NCBI GenBank assembly: GCA_002435365.1
Contig: DJMM01000092.1
Coordinates: forward strand, 1 to 8,605
DNA length: 8,605 nt
DNA from: Ignavibacteriales bacterium UBA6490
Lineage (GTDB): Bacteria; Bacteroidota; Ignavibacteria; Ignavibacteriales; Ignavibacteriaceae
Reading direction: 5' to 3'
The position numbers were made by a program, and so were the translations under genes. Shown here one piece after another: positions 1 through 6,806 of the stretch. The notes beneath the pieces are model-generated. The model had not been told where the DNA came from. It was given only the letters and a program-made list of their open reading frames with translations, and did not search any database. Numbering within the stretch: position 1 is the first letter of the stretch; each line of letters opens with the position of its first letter.

Positions 1-22
1 GGTTCGAATCCTCTCCCGGCAG
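1..22 (+). tRNA. Possible 3' end of a tRNA (T-arm and acceptor strand), cut by the window start
   Basis: The first bases read GG-TTCGAAT-CC, the classic T-loop with the flanking T-stem pairs. If this is a tRNA, bases 10-14 (CCTCT) are the 3' side of the T-stem, 15-21 (CCCGGCA) the 3' acceptor strand and G22 the discriminator base. The 5' half lies outside the window, so pairing cannot be tested and the amino acid cannot be named. CCA is not encoded, which is common in this group. The alternative is a chance T-loop-like word or the remains of a contig join. Confidence 0.4.
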
Positions 23-86
23 CTCTGGGCTGCTACCTTTGAAAATAAAATTTTAAAAAATCTTATATAGAGGTTCGGAGAAATAA

Positions 87-593
87 TTGAAAACATTTAA
101 ACAAACAGAAGTTGATGGATTAAAAGAAAAAGTCGTTCATATCAACCGTGTTGCTAAGGTTGTTAAAGGTGGACGCCGTTTTAGTTTTAATGCTATTGTG
201 GTTGTTGGAAATGGAGCCGGAACTGTTGGTGTCGGTCTGGGTAAAGCCAATGAAGTTACAGACGCTATTTCAAAAGGAATAGATGATGCAAAGAAAAGTC
301 TTGTAAAAGTATCCGTCATAAAAGGTACCGTACCCCATGAAATTATCGGGAAGTTCGGTGCCGGCAGGGTCCTGTTAAAACCAGCAACACCCGGAACCGG
401 ATTAATTGCCGGCGGAGGCGTCAGAGCTGTACTTGAAGCTGCCGGAATTACGGATATTCTTACTAAATCGCTTGGCTCCAGTAATCCGCATAATCAGGTG
501 AAAGCCACTCTGAATGCTTTGCTCAAAATTGTGGATGCTAAAAGTATGGCCAGGAAAAGAGGATTAACTCTTTCAGAATTATTTAACAGTTGA
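87..593 (+). CDS. rpsE: 30S ribosomal protein S5
   Basis: S5 is a small-subunit protein near the decoding centre that contributes to translational accuracy and mRNA unwinding at ribosome entry. The 168-residue product matches the usual bacterial length of about 166. The N-terminal S5 (dsRBD-like) domain spans about residues 11-75, with KGGRRFSFNAIVVVG and GVGLGKA. The C-terminal domain spans about 84-155, with GAGRVLLKPATPGTG and GGGVRAVLE. The start is TTG, chosen because CGGAG lies at 76-80 with a 6-base spacer and KTFKQ is a plausible N-terminus. It is the first gene of the visible operon; rplR, normally immediately upstream, is absent here. rpmD follows 21 bases after the stop. Confidence 0.97.
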   Translation: MKTFKQTEVDGLKEKVVHINRVAKVVKGGRRFSFNAIVVVGNGAGTVGVGLGKANEVTDAISKGIDDAKKSLVKVSVIKGTVPHEIIGKFGAGRVLLKPATPGTGLIAGGGVRAVLEAAGITDILTKSLGSSNPHNQVKATLNALLKIVDAKSMARKRGLTLSELFNS

Positions 594-604
594 TTGTTTC
601 TGAC

Positions 605-609
605 CGGAG
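605..609 (+). promoter_or_regulatory. Ribosome binding site fixing the rpmD start
   Basis: CGGAG lies 5 bases before the ATG at 615. The reading frame is also open from a TTG at 594, right after the rpsE stop, but the binding site would then sit inside the gene. The ATG at 615 is therefore the better start. Confidence 0.75.
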
Positions 610-614
610 AAAAT

Positions 615-800
615 ATGACGAAAATTAAAATTACACAGATAAGAAGTATAATAGACAGACCTAAAAAGCAGAAACTTACTATTGAAGCTCTTGGACTGGG
701 CAGACCAAACTGGTCTGTTGTTCATAATGATACTCCCCAGATCAGAGGGATGATACAGAAAGTAACTCATTTGGTTAAAACTGAAGAATTAAAAGATTAG
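615..800 (+). CDS. rpmD: 50S ribosomal protein L30
   Basis: L30 is a small large-subunit protein. The 61-residue product (MTKIKITQIRS...) has the expected size of about 58-62. It shows the family pattern: a first strand KIKITQIRS, a short basic turn with RPKKQKLTIEALGLG, then the helix DTPQIRGMIQKVTHLV. The start at ATG 615 is set by the CGGAG site just upstream. Its place between rpsE and rplO is the conserved spc-operon order. Many bacteria lack L30, so its presence is mildly informative. Confidence 0.95.
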   Translation: MTKIKITQIRSIIDRPKKQKLTIEALGLGRPNWSVVHNDTPQIRGMIQKVTHLVKTEELKD

Positions 801-815
801 ATACAGGTTTTATAA

Positions 816-1268
816 ATGGATATCTTAAGCAATTTAAAATATGCGCCGGGCTCAAAAAAGAAAAAGAAAAGAATAGGCAGAGGTGAAGGCAGCGGACACG
901 GCGGTACATCTACCAAAGGTATGAATGGACAGCTTTCCCGTTCCGGCTCAACCAAAAGATCTGCATTTGAAGGCGGACAGATGCCGCTGCAAAGAAGAAT
1001 CCCTAAATTCGGATTTACAAACATCTTTAAAAAAGTCTTTCAGGTTGTTAACCTTGAAGATATTCAGAATATCTCAGTTAAACTTTCGGGTGAAGTGCTG
1101 AATATCGAGAATATGAAGAAATATGGCCTTATTTCAAGTTCAAGAAAGCCGGTCAAGGTTCTTGGCAATGGTGAAATTAATGTTAAAGTTCAAATAGAAG
1201 CTAATGCTTTCAGTAAATCCGCACAGGAGAAAATTGAAGCTGCAGGCGGATCAATCAAAAAAGTTTAA
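816..1268 (+). CDS. rplO: 50S ribosomal protein L15
   Basis: L15 is a large-subunit assembly protein that threads a long basic N-terminal extension through 23S rRNA. The 150-residue product has a lysine-rich run (residues 13-19), then the glycine-rich GRGEGSGHGGTSTKG and the motif FEGGQMPLQRRIPKFGF at about 51-67, all diagnostic of bacterial L15. The C-terminal globular domain follows, with VKVLGNGEI and AFSKSAQEKIEAAGG. The ATG at 816 has only a weak upstream AGG. The gene lies 15 bases after rpmD and 8 bases before secY. Confidence 0.97.
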   Translation: MDILSNLKYAPGSKKKKKRIGRGEGSGHGGTSTKGMNGQLSRSGSTKRSAFEGGQMPLQRRIPKFGFTNIFKKVFQVVNLEDIQNISVKLSGEVLNIENMKKYGLISSSRKPVKVLGNGEINVKVQIEANAFSKSAQEKIEAAGGSIKKV

Positions 1269-1276
1269 TTCATTCT

Positions 1277-2611
1277 ATGGCTAGTTTTACAGATACATTC
1301 AGAAATATTTTCAAAATACATGAACTCCGCCAGCGCATACTTTATACGCTTGCACTGCTGATTATTGTCAGGATCGGAGCACACGTTACCCTCCCGGGAA
1401 TCGATTCCGCACTGTTATCCGAGAGCATGAGAAATCAGACAACTAATAACCTGTTTGGACTGTATGATCTGTTCGTCGGAGGTGCTTTCTCGAATGCAGC
1501 AATTTTTGCCCTTGGAATTATGCCGTATATCTCCTCTTCAATTATTCTTCAGCTTATGGGTGCGGTTGTGCCTTATTTTCAGAAACTGCAGCAGGAAGGT
1601 GAAGAAGGAAGAAAAAAGATTACACAGCTTACCAGGTATGGAACAGTGCTTATTTCGGCTCTTCAGGCCTGGGGTGTTACGGTAAGATTATTGAACATAA
1701 ACGTGCAGGGCGCCCCGGTTGTTCCTGCCCCGGTGCAGGGATTCTTATGGATCGCATCAACTGTAATTATTCTTACCGCAGGCACAATATTTATGATGTG
1801 GATGGGTGAGCAGATTACTGAAAAAGGAATCGGTAACGGAATTTCTCTGATAATATTTATCGGTATTATTGACCGTTTTCCATATGCTATACTGGATGAA
1901 GTCGGATTAATGTCAGACGGACTTCGCAGCCCTATAGTTGAAATTGTTATCGTGACTTTAATGGTTTTTATTATTGCAGGTGTTGTACTGGTTACTCAGG
2001 GAACAAGAAGAATTCCTGTACAATATGCAAAGAGAGTTGTTGGCAGAAAAGTTTACGGCGGAGTTACACAGTACATTCCGCTTAGAGTTAACACGGCCGG
2101 AGTTATGCCTATAATATTTGCTCAGGCAATCATGTTTATTCCTAATACCGTATTATCATTTTTCCCGGATAACGAATTTCTCCAGGGTGTCTCCGGTTAT
2201 TTTGTTTATACTTCTCCCGTTTACTCTTTTATATATGCTCTTATGATCATATTCTTTACATATTTTTATACGGCAATTGCATTCAATCCGAAAGATGTTG
2301 CCGATAATATGAAAAAGCAGGGCGGTTTTATTCCGGGTATCAGGCCGGGAAAACAAACCTCTGACTTTATTGATAATATTTTGACTAAAATTACTCTGCC
2401 CGGATCTGTCTTCCTGGCTATCGTTGCGATTCTTCCGGCTTTTGTATCGGCCTGGGGAATATCATCAAGGTTTGCACAGTTTTTTGGCGGAACAAGTTTG
2501 CTTATAATCGTTGGTGTTGCGCTCGATACCCTGCAGCAGATCGAATCCCATCTGCTCATGAGACATTATGATGGATTTATGAAATCCGGGAAATTAAGAG
2601 GACGCAGATAA
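1277..2611 (+). CDS. secY: Protein translocase channel subunit SecY
   Basis: SecY forms the membrane pore of the SecYEG translocase, through which secreted and membrane proteins pass. The 444-residue length and the pattern of hydrophobic stretches fit ten transmembrane segments, the first at about 20-40. A plug-like segment follows at about 61-73 (GLYDLFVGGAFSN). The cytoplasmic loop with TRRIPVQYAKR (243-253), which contacts SecA and the ribosome, is intact. So are GGFIPGIRPG (349-358) and the C-terminal HYDGFMKSGKLRGRR. The start is ATG, 8 bases after rplO, without a clear Shine-Dalgarno sequence, which suggests translation coupled to rplO. No frameshift or missing segment is seen. Confidence 0.98.
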   Translation: MASFTDTFRNIFKIHELRQRILYTLALLIIVRIGAHVTLPGIDSALLSESMRNQTTNNLFGLYDLFVGGAFSNAAIFALGIMPYISSSIILQLMGAVVPYFQKLQQEGEEGRKKITQLTRYGTVLISALQAWGVTVRLLNINVQGAPVVPAPVQGFLWIASTVIILTAGTIFMMWMGEQITEKGIGNGISLIIFIGIIDRFPYAILDEVGLMSDGLRSPIVEIVIVTLMVFIIAGVVLVTQGTRRIPVQYAKRVVGRKVYGGVTQYIPLRVNTAGVMPIIFAQAIMFIPNTVLSFFPDNEFLQGVSGYFVYTSPVYSFIYALMIIFFTYFYTAIAFNPKDVADNMKKQGGFIPGIRPGKQTSDFIDNILTKITLPGSVFLAIVAILPAFVSAWGISSRFAQFFGGTSLLIIVGVALDTLQQIESHLLMRHYDGFMKSGKLRGRR

Positions 2612-2617
2612 CAGGTA

Positions 2618-3379
2618 GTGATTTTAATTAAGACGAAGAAAGAGATTGATTATATTAAGGAAAGCTGCAGCATTGTTGCGGAAACATTGAGATTACTGAA
2701 AGCGAATGTTAAGCCGGGCATTAAAACCTCTGAGTTAGCTCAGATCGCCGATGATTATATCCAGAGTAATGGAGGTAAATCTGCATTTAAAGGATATTCG
2801 CAGGGAGGCGATTCGATTGATTATCCGGGAGCGATCTGCATATCGGTTGACTCGGAAGTTGTTCACGGGATTCCCGGTGAAAGAGTTCTTAGAAATGGTG
2901 AAATTGTATCTGTTGATGTCGGTGTTGAAAAAAAAGGATACTTTGGTGATGCTGCATTGACTGTACCGGTCGGAGAGATTTCAGAAGAGAAAAAAAAACT
3001 TCTTGAAGTAACCCAACAGTCATTGTATAAAGGTATTGATGAGGCTGTAGCCGGAAATCCTCTGCATAATATTTCAGCTGCGGTGCAGGAATATGTGGAG
3101 AAAAACGGTTTCTCGGTTGTTCGTGATCTATGCGGTCACGGAGTTGGAAAATATTTGCACGAAGCTCCCTCGATTCCTAATTACGGCAGAAAAGGAACTG
3201 GCGTGAAGCTTAAGTCGGGTATGACTATTGCGATTGAGCCGATGGTGAATGCAGGAACTTACAGAGTAAAAGTGGAACCGGATGGATGGACTGTGGTTAC
3301 CACCGATGGTATGCCTTCAGCCCATTTTGAGCATACGATCCTGATTACAAATGGAAAACCTGAAATATTAACGGCGTAA
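2618..3379 (+). CDS. map: Methionine aminopeptidase, type I
   Basis: This cytosolic metalloenzyme removes the initiator methionine from new proteins. The 253-residue product is close to the usual 250-265. All five metal ligands expected from the E. coli enzyme can be placed: D100 and D111 (VSVDVG...YFGDAA), H174 (LCGHGVG), E207 (AIEPM) and E238 (HFEHT). The catalytic histidines H83 (VVHGIPG) and H181 (HEAPSIPNYG) are also present. No N-terminal zinc-finger extension is seen, so it is the short type Ia form. The start is GTG, 6 bases after secY, followed by ILIKTKKEIDYIKES as in the family. adk, often between secY and map elsewhere, is absent, as is common in the FCB group. Confidence 0.97.
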   Translation: MILIKTKKEIDYIKESCSIVAETLRLLKANVKPGIKTSELAQIADDYIQSNGGKSAFKGYSQGGDSIDYPGAICISVDSEVVHGIPGERVLRNGEIVSVDVGVEKKGYFGDAALTVPVGEISEEKKKLLEVTQQSLYKGIDEAVAGNPLHNISAAVQEYVEKNGFSVVRDLCGHGVGKYLHEAPSIPNYGRKGTGVKLKSGMTIAIEPMVNAGTYRVKVEPDGWTVVTTDGMPSAHFEHTILITNGKPEILTA

Positions 3380-3380
3380 T

Positions 3381-3599
3381 ATGTCAAAACAGGGACCTAT
3401 AAAAGTAGACGGAGTTGTAACGGAAACGTTACCTAATGCTCATTTTAAGGTTAAACTGGATAACGGGCACGAGATCCTTGCTCATATATCCGGCAAAATG
3501 AGAATGCATTTTATAAAAATTCTGGTAGGAGATAAAGTTTCTATCGAACTCTCTCCTTACGATTTAACTAAAGGTAGGATTACCTACCGCTATAAATAA
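3381..3599 (+). CDS. infA: Translation initiation factor IF-1
   Basis: IF-1 binds the A site of the 30S subunit during initiation. The product is 72 residues, the standard bacterial length, and forms a single OB-fold domain. Diagnostic segments include KVDGVVTETLPNAHFKVKLDNGHE, HISGKMRMHFIKILVGDKV at about 36-54 and the terminal LTKGRITYRYK. The ATG begins one base after the map stop codon, so translation is probably coupled to map. Its position between map and rpmJ is the conserved order in many bacteria. Confidence 0.98.
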   Translation: MSKQGPIKVDGVVTETLPNAHFKVKLDNGHEILAHISGKMRMHFIKILVGDKVSIELSPYDLTKGRITYRYK

Positions 3600-3609
3600 C
3601 GGAGCTTAA

Positions 3610-3723
3610 ATGAAAGTTAGAGCATCAGTAAGAAAAATTTGCGAAAACTGCAAGGTGATCAAGAGAAAAGGTGTGGTAAGGGTTATCTGTAAAAACCCTA
3701 AGCATAAACAGCGTCAAGGTTAA
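3610..3723 (+). CDS. rpmJ: 50S ribosomal protein L36, zinc-ribbon (C+) form
   Basis: L36 is the smallest large-subunit protein. The 37-residue product begins MKVRASVRKICENC and ends KNPKHKQRQG, matching the family in length and sequence. The zinc ligands C11, C14, C27 and H32 are all present, so this is the metal-binding form, not the Cys-free paralogue made under zinc starvation. GGAG at 3601-3604 sits 5 bases before the ATG. It lies between infA and rpsM, as expected at the spc/alpha operon junction. Confidence 0.96.
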   Translation: MKVRASVRKICENCKVIKRKGVVRVICKNPKHKQRQG

Positions 3724-3733
3724 TAATATTAAT

Positions 3734-3740
3734 AAAGGAG
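3734..3740 (+). promoter_or_regulatory. Strong ribosome binding site for rpsM
   Basis: AAAGGAG is a near-perfect Shine-Dalgarno sequence 7 bases before a TTG codon. It fixes the rpsM start at TTG 3748, giving the conserved N-terminus MARIAGVDLP. Confidence 0.85.
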
Positions 3741-3747
3741 TATTTAA

Positions 3748-4131
3748 TTGGCTCGTATAGCTGGTGTAGATTTACCAAAAAATAAAAAAGTTTTGTACGG
3801 AATTCAGTACATTTTCGGAGTCGGACAGCATAGCGCTTCGGTAATTCTTGAAAAAGCAGGCATTAATCCTGATAAAAAAGTTGCAGATCTCAATGACGAA
3901 GAAGTAGCCCAGATCAGAGCTGTTCTTACCGCTGATTTTAAGGTGGAAGGAGCCCTCAGGTCTGAAGTCCAGCAGAATATTAAACGTTTAATGGATATCG
4001 GCGCCTACAGAGGCTTGAGACATAGAAGAGGTCTTCCTGCCAGAGGTCAAAGAACCAGGACAAATTCCCGTACCCGTAAAGGTAAGAGGAAAACTGTTGC
4101 CGGCAAGAAAAAAGCTCCGTCTAAGAAATAA
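3748..4131 (+). CDS. rpsM: 30S ribosomal protein S13
   Basis: S13 sits in the head of the small subunit and contacts the large subunit and the P-site tRNA. The 127-residue product starts MARIAGVDLPKNKKV and has the helix-turn-helix-like segment GIQYIFGVGQHSASVILEKAGI at 18-39. The hallmark YRGLRHRRGLPARGQRTRTNSRTRKG lies at about 88-112, followed by a very basic lysine-rich tail that reaches the tRNA. The start is TTG, supported by the upstream AAAGGAG. This is the first gene of the alpha-operon part; a 24-base gap separates it from rpmJ and 24 bases separate it from rpsK. Confidence 0.97.
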   Translation: MARIAGVDLPKNKKVLYGIQYIFGVGQHSASVILEKAGINPDKKVADLNDEEVAQIRAVLTADFKVEGALRSEVQQNIKRLMDIGAYRGLRHRRGLPARGQRTRTNSRTRKGKRKTVAGKKKAPSKK

Positions 4132-4155
4132 ATTTTGAAAACCAGAGGTTGAGAA

Positions 4156-4542
4156 TTGGCTAAAGTTGTAAAAAAAACAAAGAAGAGAGCACACGTTGAC
4201 TCAAACGGTGTTGCCCATATTAAAGCAACATTTAATAATGTGCTTGTTACTATTACTGATATTTATGGAAATACTATTGCATGGTCTTCTGCCGGCAAAA
4301 ACGGGTTTAAGGGTTCCAGAAAAAATACTCCTTATGCCGCACAGGTTTCAGCAGAAGCTGCAGCAAAGGAAGCATATGATCTGGGACTTAGAAGAGTTGA
4401 AGTTTTTGTTAAAGGTCCCGGTTCCGGAAGGGAAGCTGCAATCAGAGCACTGAATACTGCCGGACTGGAAGTAAGTTCAATCAAAGATGTTACACCGATT
4501 CCTCATAACGGCTGCAGACCGCCGAAGAGGAGAAGAGTTTAA
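4156..4542 (+). CDS. rpsK: 30S ribosomal protein S11
   Basis: S11 lies on the platform of the small subunit near the E site and the mRNA exit. The 128-residue product has the family landmarks: ATFNNVLVTITDIYGNTIAWSSAG (24-47), FKGSRKNTPYAAQ (51-63), VKGPGSGREAAIRAL (86-99) and the terminal DVTPIPHNGCRPPKRRRV. The start is TTG, with CAGAGG at 4143-4148 and a 7-base spacer, giving the expected N-terminus MAKVVKKTKKR. It follows rpsM and precedes rpsD as in the alpha operon. Confidence 0.98.
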   Translation: MAKVVKKTKKRAHVDSNGVAHIKATFNNVLVTITDIYGNTIAWSSAGKNGFKGSRKNTPYAAQVSAEAAAKEAYDLGLRRVEVFVKGPGSGREAAIRALNTAGLEVSSIKDVTPIPHNGCRPPKRRRV

Positions 4543-4563
4543 TTTAGCGGAGAATAAATATAA

Positions 4564-5190
4564 ATGGCAAGATACACAGATTCAGTCTGTAAGTTATGCA
4601 GAAGAGAAAGACAGAAATTGTTCCTAAAAGGACAGAAATGCTATACCGAGAAGTGTCCGGTTGAAGTGAGGTCCTATCCTCCGGGGCAGCACGGACAGTC
4701 AAGAAGAGCGAAAGTTTCCGAGTATGGCATTCAGCTCCGTGAAAAACAAAAGATCAAAAGACTCTATGGCCTTCTCGAAACCCAGTTCAGAAATTATTTT
4801 GAGAAAGCAAATAAACAAAAGGGCAGAACCGGCGAAAACCTGGTTAAGTTAATCGAGAGCAGACTTGATAATGTTGTATTCAGACTTGGTTTTGCTTCTT
4901 CAAGAAAACAGGCGCGCCAGCTGATCAGACACAGACATGTTATTGTTAATTCACAGCTTGTAGATATTCCTTCTTATCTGCTGATGCCCGGTGATATTAT
5001 TAAAATAAAAGATAAAAGCAAACAGCTTGACCTTGTCCATAATTCCCTTAAGAGAGTTAAGGACCATACCTATTCCTGGTTATCTATTGATAAAGCTTCG
5101 TTATCAGGTACTTTTATTCAGCTGCCCGATAGGGCCGATGTGCCTCTTAATGCCAATGAACAGCTGGTTGTTGAGCTTTATTCAAAGTAA
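4564..5190 (+). CDS. rpsD: 30S ribosomal protein S4, zinc-binding (C+) form
   Basis: S4 is a primary 16S rRNA-binding protein that nucleates 30S assembly. The 208-residue product has a zinc-ribbon N-terminus with C9, C12, C26 and C31, then the conserved YPPGQHGQSRR (38-48) and the S4 RNA-binding domain at about 99-162 (RLDNVVFRLGFASSRKQARQLI...). It ends NEQLVVELYSK, typical of Bacteroidota/Chlorobi relatives. Bacteroides S4 lacks the four cysteines, so the combination hints at an Ignavibacteria-like source. The start is ATG, with GCGGAG at 4547-4552 and a rather long 11-base spacer. In E. coli S4 represses this operon by binding its mRNA; no such site can be shown here. Confidence 0.97.
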   Translation: MARYTDSVCKLCRRERQKLFLKGQKCYTEKCPVEVRSYPPGQHGQSRRAKVSEYGIQLREKQKIKRLYGLLETQFRNYFEKANKQKGRTGENLVKLIESRLDNVVFRLGFASSRKQARQLIRHRHVIVNSQLVDIPSYLLMPGDIIKIKDKSKQLDLVHNSLKRVKDHTYSWLSIDKASLSGTFIQLPDRADVPLNANEQLVVELYSK

Positions 5191-5224
5191 AAATATTTAA
5201 AGAATTTATATCAGAGGATTATAA

Positions 5225-6220
5225 ATGAGTGTTACATATTTAAAGATGCCGGAAAATGTTGTACTGGACGAATCATCTTATTCCAATAATTTTGGCAGAT
5301 TCGTTCTGCAGCCGCTTGAAAGAGGTTATGGAGTAACCCTGGGTAACTCTTTAAGACGAGTTCTGTTGTCATCTCTTTCAGGTGCAGCAATTACCTCGGT
5401 TAAATTCAGCGGTGTACTTCATGAGTTTACTACTATTGAAGGCGTGGTGGAAGATGTTTCTGAAATAATTCTTAACCTTAAACAGGTGAGAATGAAATTT
5501 CTTAATAAAAAACCGAATAAGATTGATATCTCATTCGACGGACAGGGCGAATTTACTGCAGCCGACATTCAGAAACACAGTGCGGATATCGAAATACTTA
5601 ATCCGGAACTTCATATTGCTACCCTTAACAAGGATGCAAAATTTGATATCGAATTAAGAGTTGGAAAAGGGAAAGGCTACGTTCCTGCTGCTGAAAATGC
5701 TGTTCAGGATTCCACAATCGGCGTAATTCCCGTAGATTCAATCTTTACTCCGATAAAAAATGTAAAGTATGAAGTGGAAAACGTGAGGATCGGCGATAAG
5801 AATGATTTCGAAAAACTTTTACTGGAAATAAGCACCGACGGTTCCATTACACCGGATGATGCACTTACTCAGGCAGCGAAAATTCTCAGGGAACATATCC
5901 AGCTGTTTATCAATTTTGATATCGATCAGGAAGAAGAACAGGCCGTTAGCCAGAAGGACAGCGAAAGAGAAAGAGTTAAGAAAATTCTACTTACCCCGGT
6001 TGATGATCTTGAACTGAGTGTAAGATCTCACAACTGCCTGAAAGCGGCTAATATCAAAAATCTGGCCGACCTGGTAAGAAGAGATGAATCGGAAATGCTT
6101 CGCTTCAGAAACTTCGGAAGAAAATCACTTGCTGAATTAATGGAAATTGTTGAAACCCTTGGTCTCGAGTTCGGTATGGATGTCGAGTTATATCTCAAGG
6201 AAGAAGTCGATAATAGTTAA
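5225..6220 (+). CDS. rpoA: DNA-directed RNA polymerase subunit alpha
   Basis: The alpha subunit dimerises to scaffold RNA polymerase assembly and uses its C-terminal domain to contact DNA and activators. The 331-residue product is full length. The N-terminal domain (about 1-235) includes LERGYGVTLGNSLRRVLLSS (31-50, with R44/R45) and LHEFTTIEGVVEDV (65-78). An acidic linker near 234-250 leads to the C-terminal domain. There the DNA-binding residues expected from E. coli are present: R267, N270, C271, K273, G298, K300, S301 and E304. AGAGGA at 5213-5218 precedes the ATG by 6 bases. It lies between rpsD and rplQ, the classic alpha-operon order. Confidence 0.98.
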   Translation: MSVTYLKMPENVVLDESSYSNNFGRFVLQPLERGYGVTLGNSLRRVLLSSLSGAAITSVKFSGVLHEFTTIEGVVEDVSEIILNLKQVRMKFLNKKPNKIDISFDGQGEFTAADIQKHSADIEILNPELHIATLNKDAKFDIELRVGKGKGYVPAAENAVQDSTIGVIPVDSIFTPIKNVKYEVENVRIGDKNDFEKLLLEISTDGSITPDDALTQAAKILREHIQLFINFDIDQEEEQAVSQKDSERERVKKILLTPVDDLELSVRSHNCLKAANIKNLADLVRRDESEMLRFRNFGRKSLAELMEIVETLGLEFGMDVELYLKEEVDNS

Positions 6221-6241
6221 TATTGAAAAAAGGTTTACTCA

Positions 6242-6718
6242 ATGAGACACAGAGTTAAAGGCAGAAAATTAAACAGGACTGAAAGCCACCGGAACGCATT
6301 ACTGCGGAACCTGGCAGCAAGCCTGCTTAAGCATAAAAGAATCAAAACAACGCTGGCTAAGGCGAAAGAACTCCGCAGCTTTGTTGAACCCCTTATTACC
6401 AAAGCAAAAAAGAATGATCTTCATTCACGCCGGATGGTATTGCGGGAAATTTATGAGAAAGATGTTGTAAATGAGCTGTTCAGCGAGATAGTTCCTAAAA
6501 TAAGCGACAGACCCGGCGGCTATACCCGCGTGGTTAAACTCGGCAACCGGAACGGCGACGCTGCTCCTATGGCTATCCTCGAACTTGTTGATTATAATGA
6601 TGTTGTGAACAAGAAAGAAGAAAAACAGAAAGAAACCAGGCAGGCGAAGGCTAAAGCAAAGAAAGAAGCAGAAAAAACCGAAGAAGCTAATGTTATTCAG
6701 GAATCACCTGCTTTATAA
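6242..6718 (+). CDS. rplQ: 50S ribosomal protein L17 with a charged C-terminal extension
   Basis: L17 is a large-subunit protein near the peptide exit tunnel. The conserved core covers about residues 1-118: MRHRVKGRKLNRTESHRNAL, RIKTTLAKAKELR (33-45), DRPGGYTRVVKLGNRNGDAAPMAILEL (89-115). A tail of about 38 residues follows, rich in Lys, Glu and Ala (residues 124-148, likely helical or disordered), bringing the length to 158 against about 115-130 in proteobacteria. Such tails are known in Bacteroidota/Chlorobi L17. AAAAAAGG at 6226-6233 precedes the ATG by 8 bases. It is the last gene of the operon, with the terminator starting 22 bases downstream. Confidence 0.97.
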   Translation: MRHRVKGRKLNRTESHRNALLRNLAASLLKHKRIKTTLAKAKELRSFVEPLITKAKKNDLHSRRMVLREIYEKDVVNELFSEIVPKISDRPGGYTRVVKLGNRNGDAAPMAILELVDYNDVVNKKEEKQKETRQAKAKAKKEAEKTEEANVIQESPAL

Positions 6719-6740
6719 TTTTTTAGTTTAGTAATTACTG

Positions 6741-6775
6741 AGACGCCGGGACTAAATCCTGGCGTCTTTTTTTTT
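6741..6775 (+). terminator. Rho-independent terminator ending the ribosomal-protein operon
   Basis: A 10-bp stem pairs AGACGCCGGG (6741-6750) with CCTGGCGTCT (6758-6767), with one G-T wobble and the 7-base loop ACTAAAT. An unbroken run of nine T follows (6767-6775). GC-rich stem plus T-run is the textbook intrinsic terminator, 22 bases after the rplQ stop. Confidence 0.93.
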
Positions 6776-6785
6776 AATGCTTTTT

Positions 6786-6791
6786 TATAAT
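6786..6791 (+). promoter_or_regulatory. Weak -10-like box before engB
   Basis: TATAAT lies 15 bases before the preferred engB start. engB would need its own promoter if the terminator just upstream is efficient. No -35 element is seen at the right distance, and no Bacteroidota-type TAnnTTTG box. The sequence is AT-rich, so this may be chance; transcription could instead come from read-through. Confidence 0.2.
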
Positions 6792-6806
6792 ATTTCCGCA
6801 AATACC

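Noticed and set aside
19..34. GCAGC-TCTGG-GCTGC hairpin after the tRNA-like end, as a possible terminator
   Set aside because: The stem is short, overlaps the tRNA acceptor strand and is followed by CTTTG and A-rich sequence rather than a T-run.
34..41. TACCTTTG, matching the Bacteroidota -7 promoter box TAnnTTTG upstream of rpsE
   Set aside because: No TTG/TTTG element lies 19-21 bases upstream, and the short box can occur by chance. It would be worth revisiting only if the operon really starts here.
1..57. C-terminus of ribosomal protein L18
   Set aside because: The three frames end ...AALGCYL, ...FENKILKNLI and ...LPLKIKF. None shows the L18 ending (YHGRV...ADAAREGGL); the shared final KF is not enough.
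797..1024. Long antisense and shifted open frames within rplO, secY, rpsM and rpsK
   Set aside because: They overlap strongly conserved genes on the + strand, and their translations are low-complexity or unlike proteins, so they are shadows.
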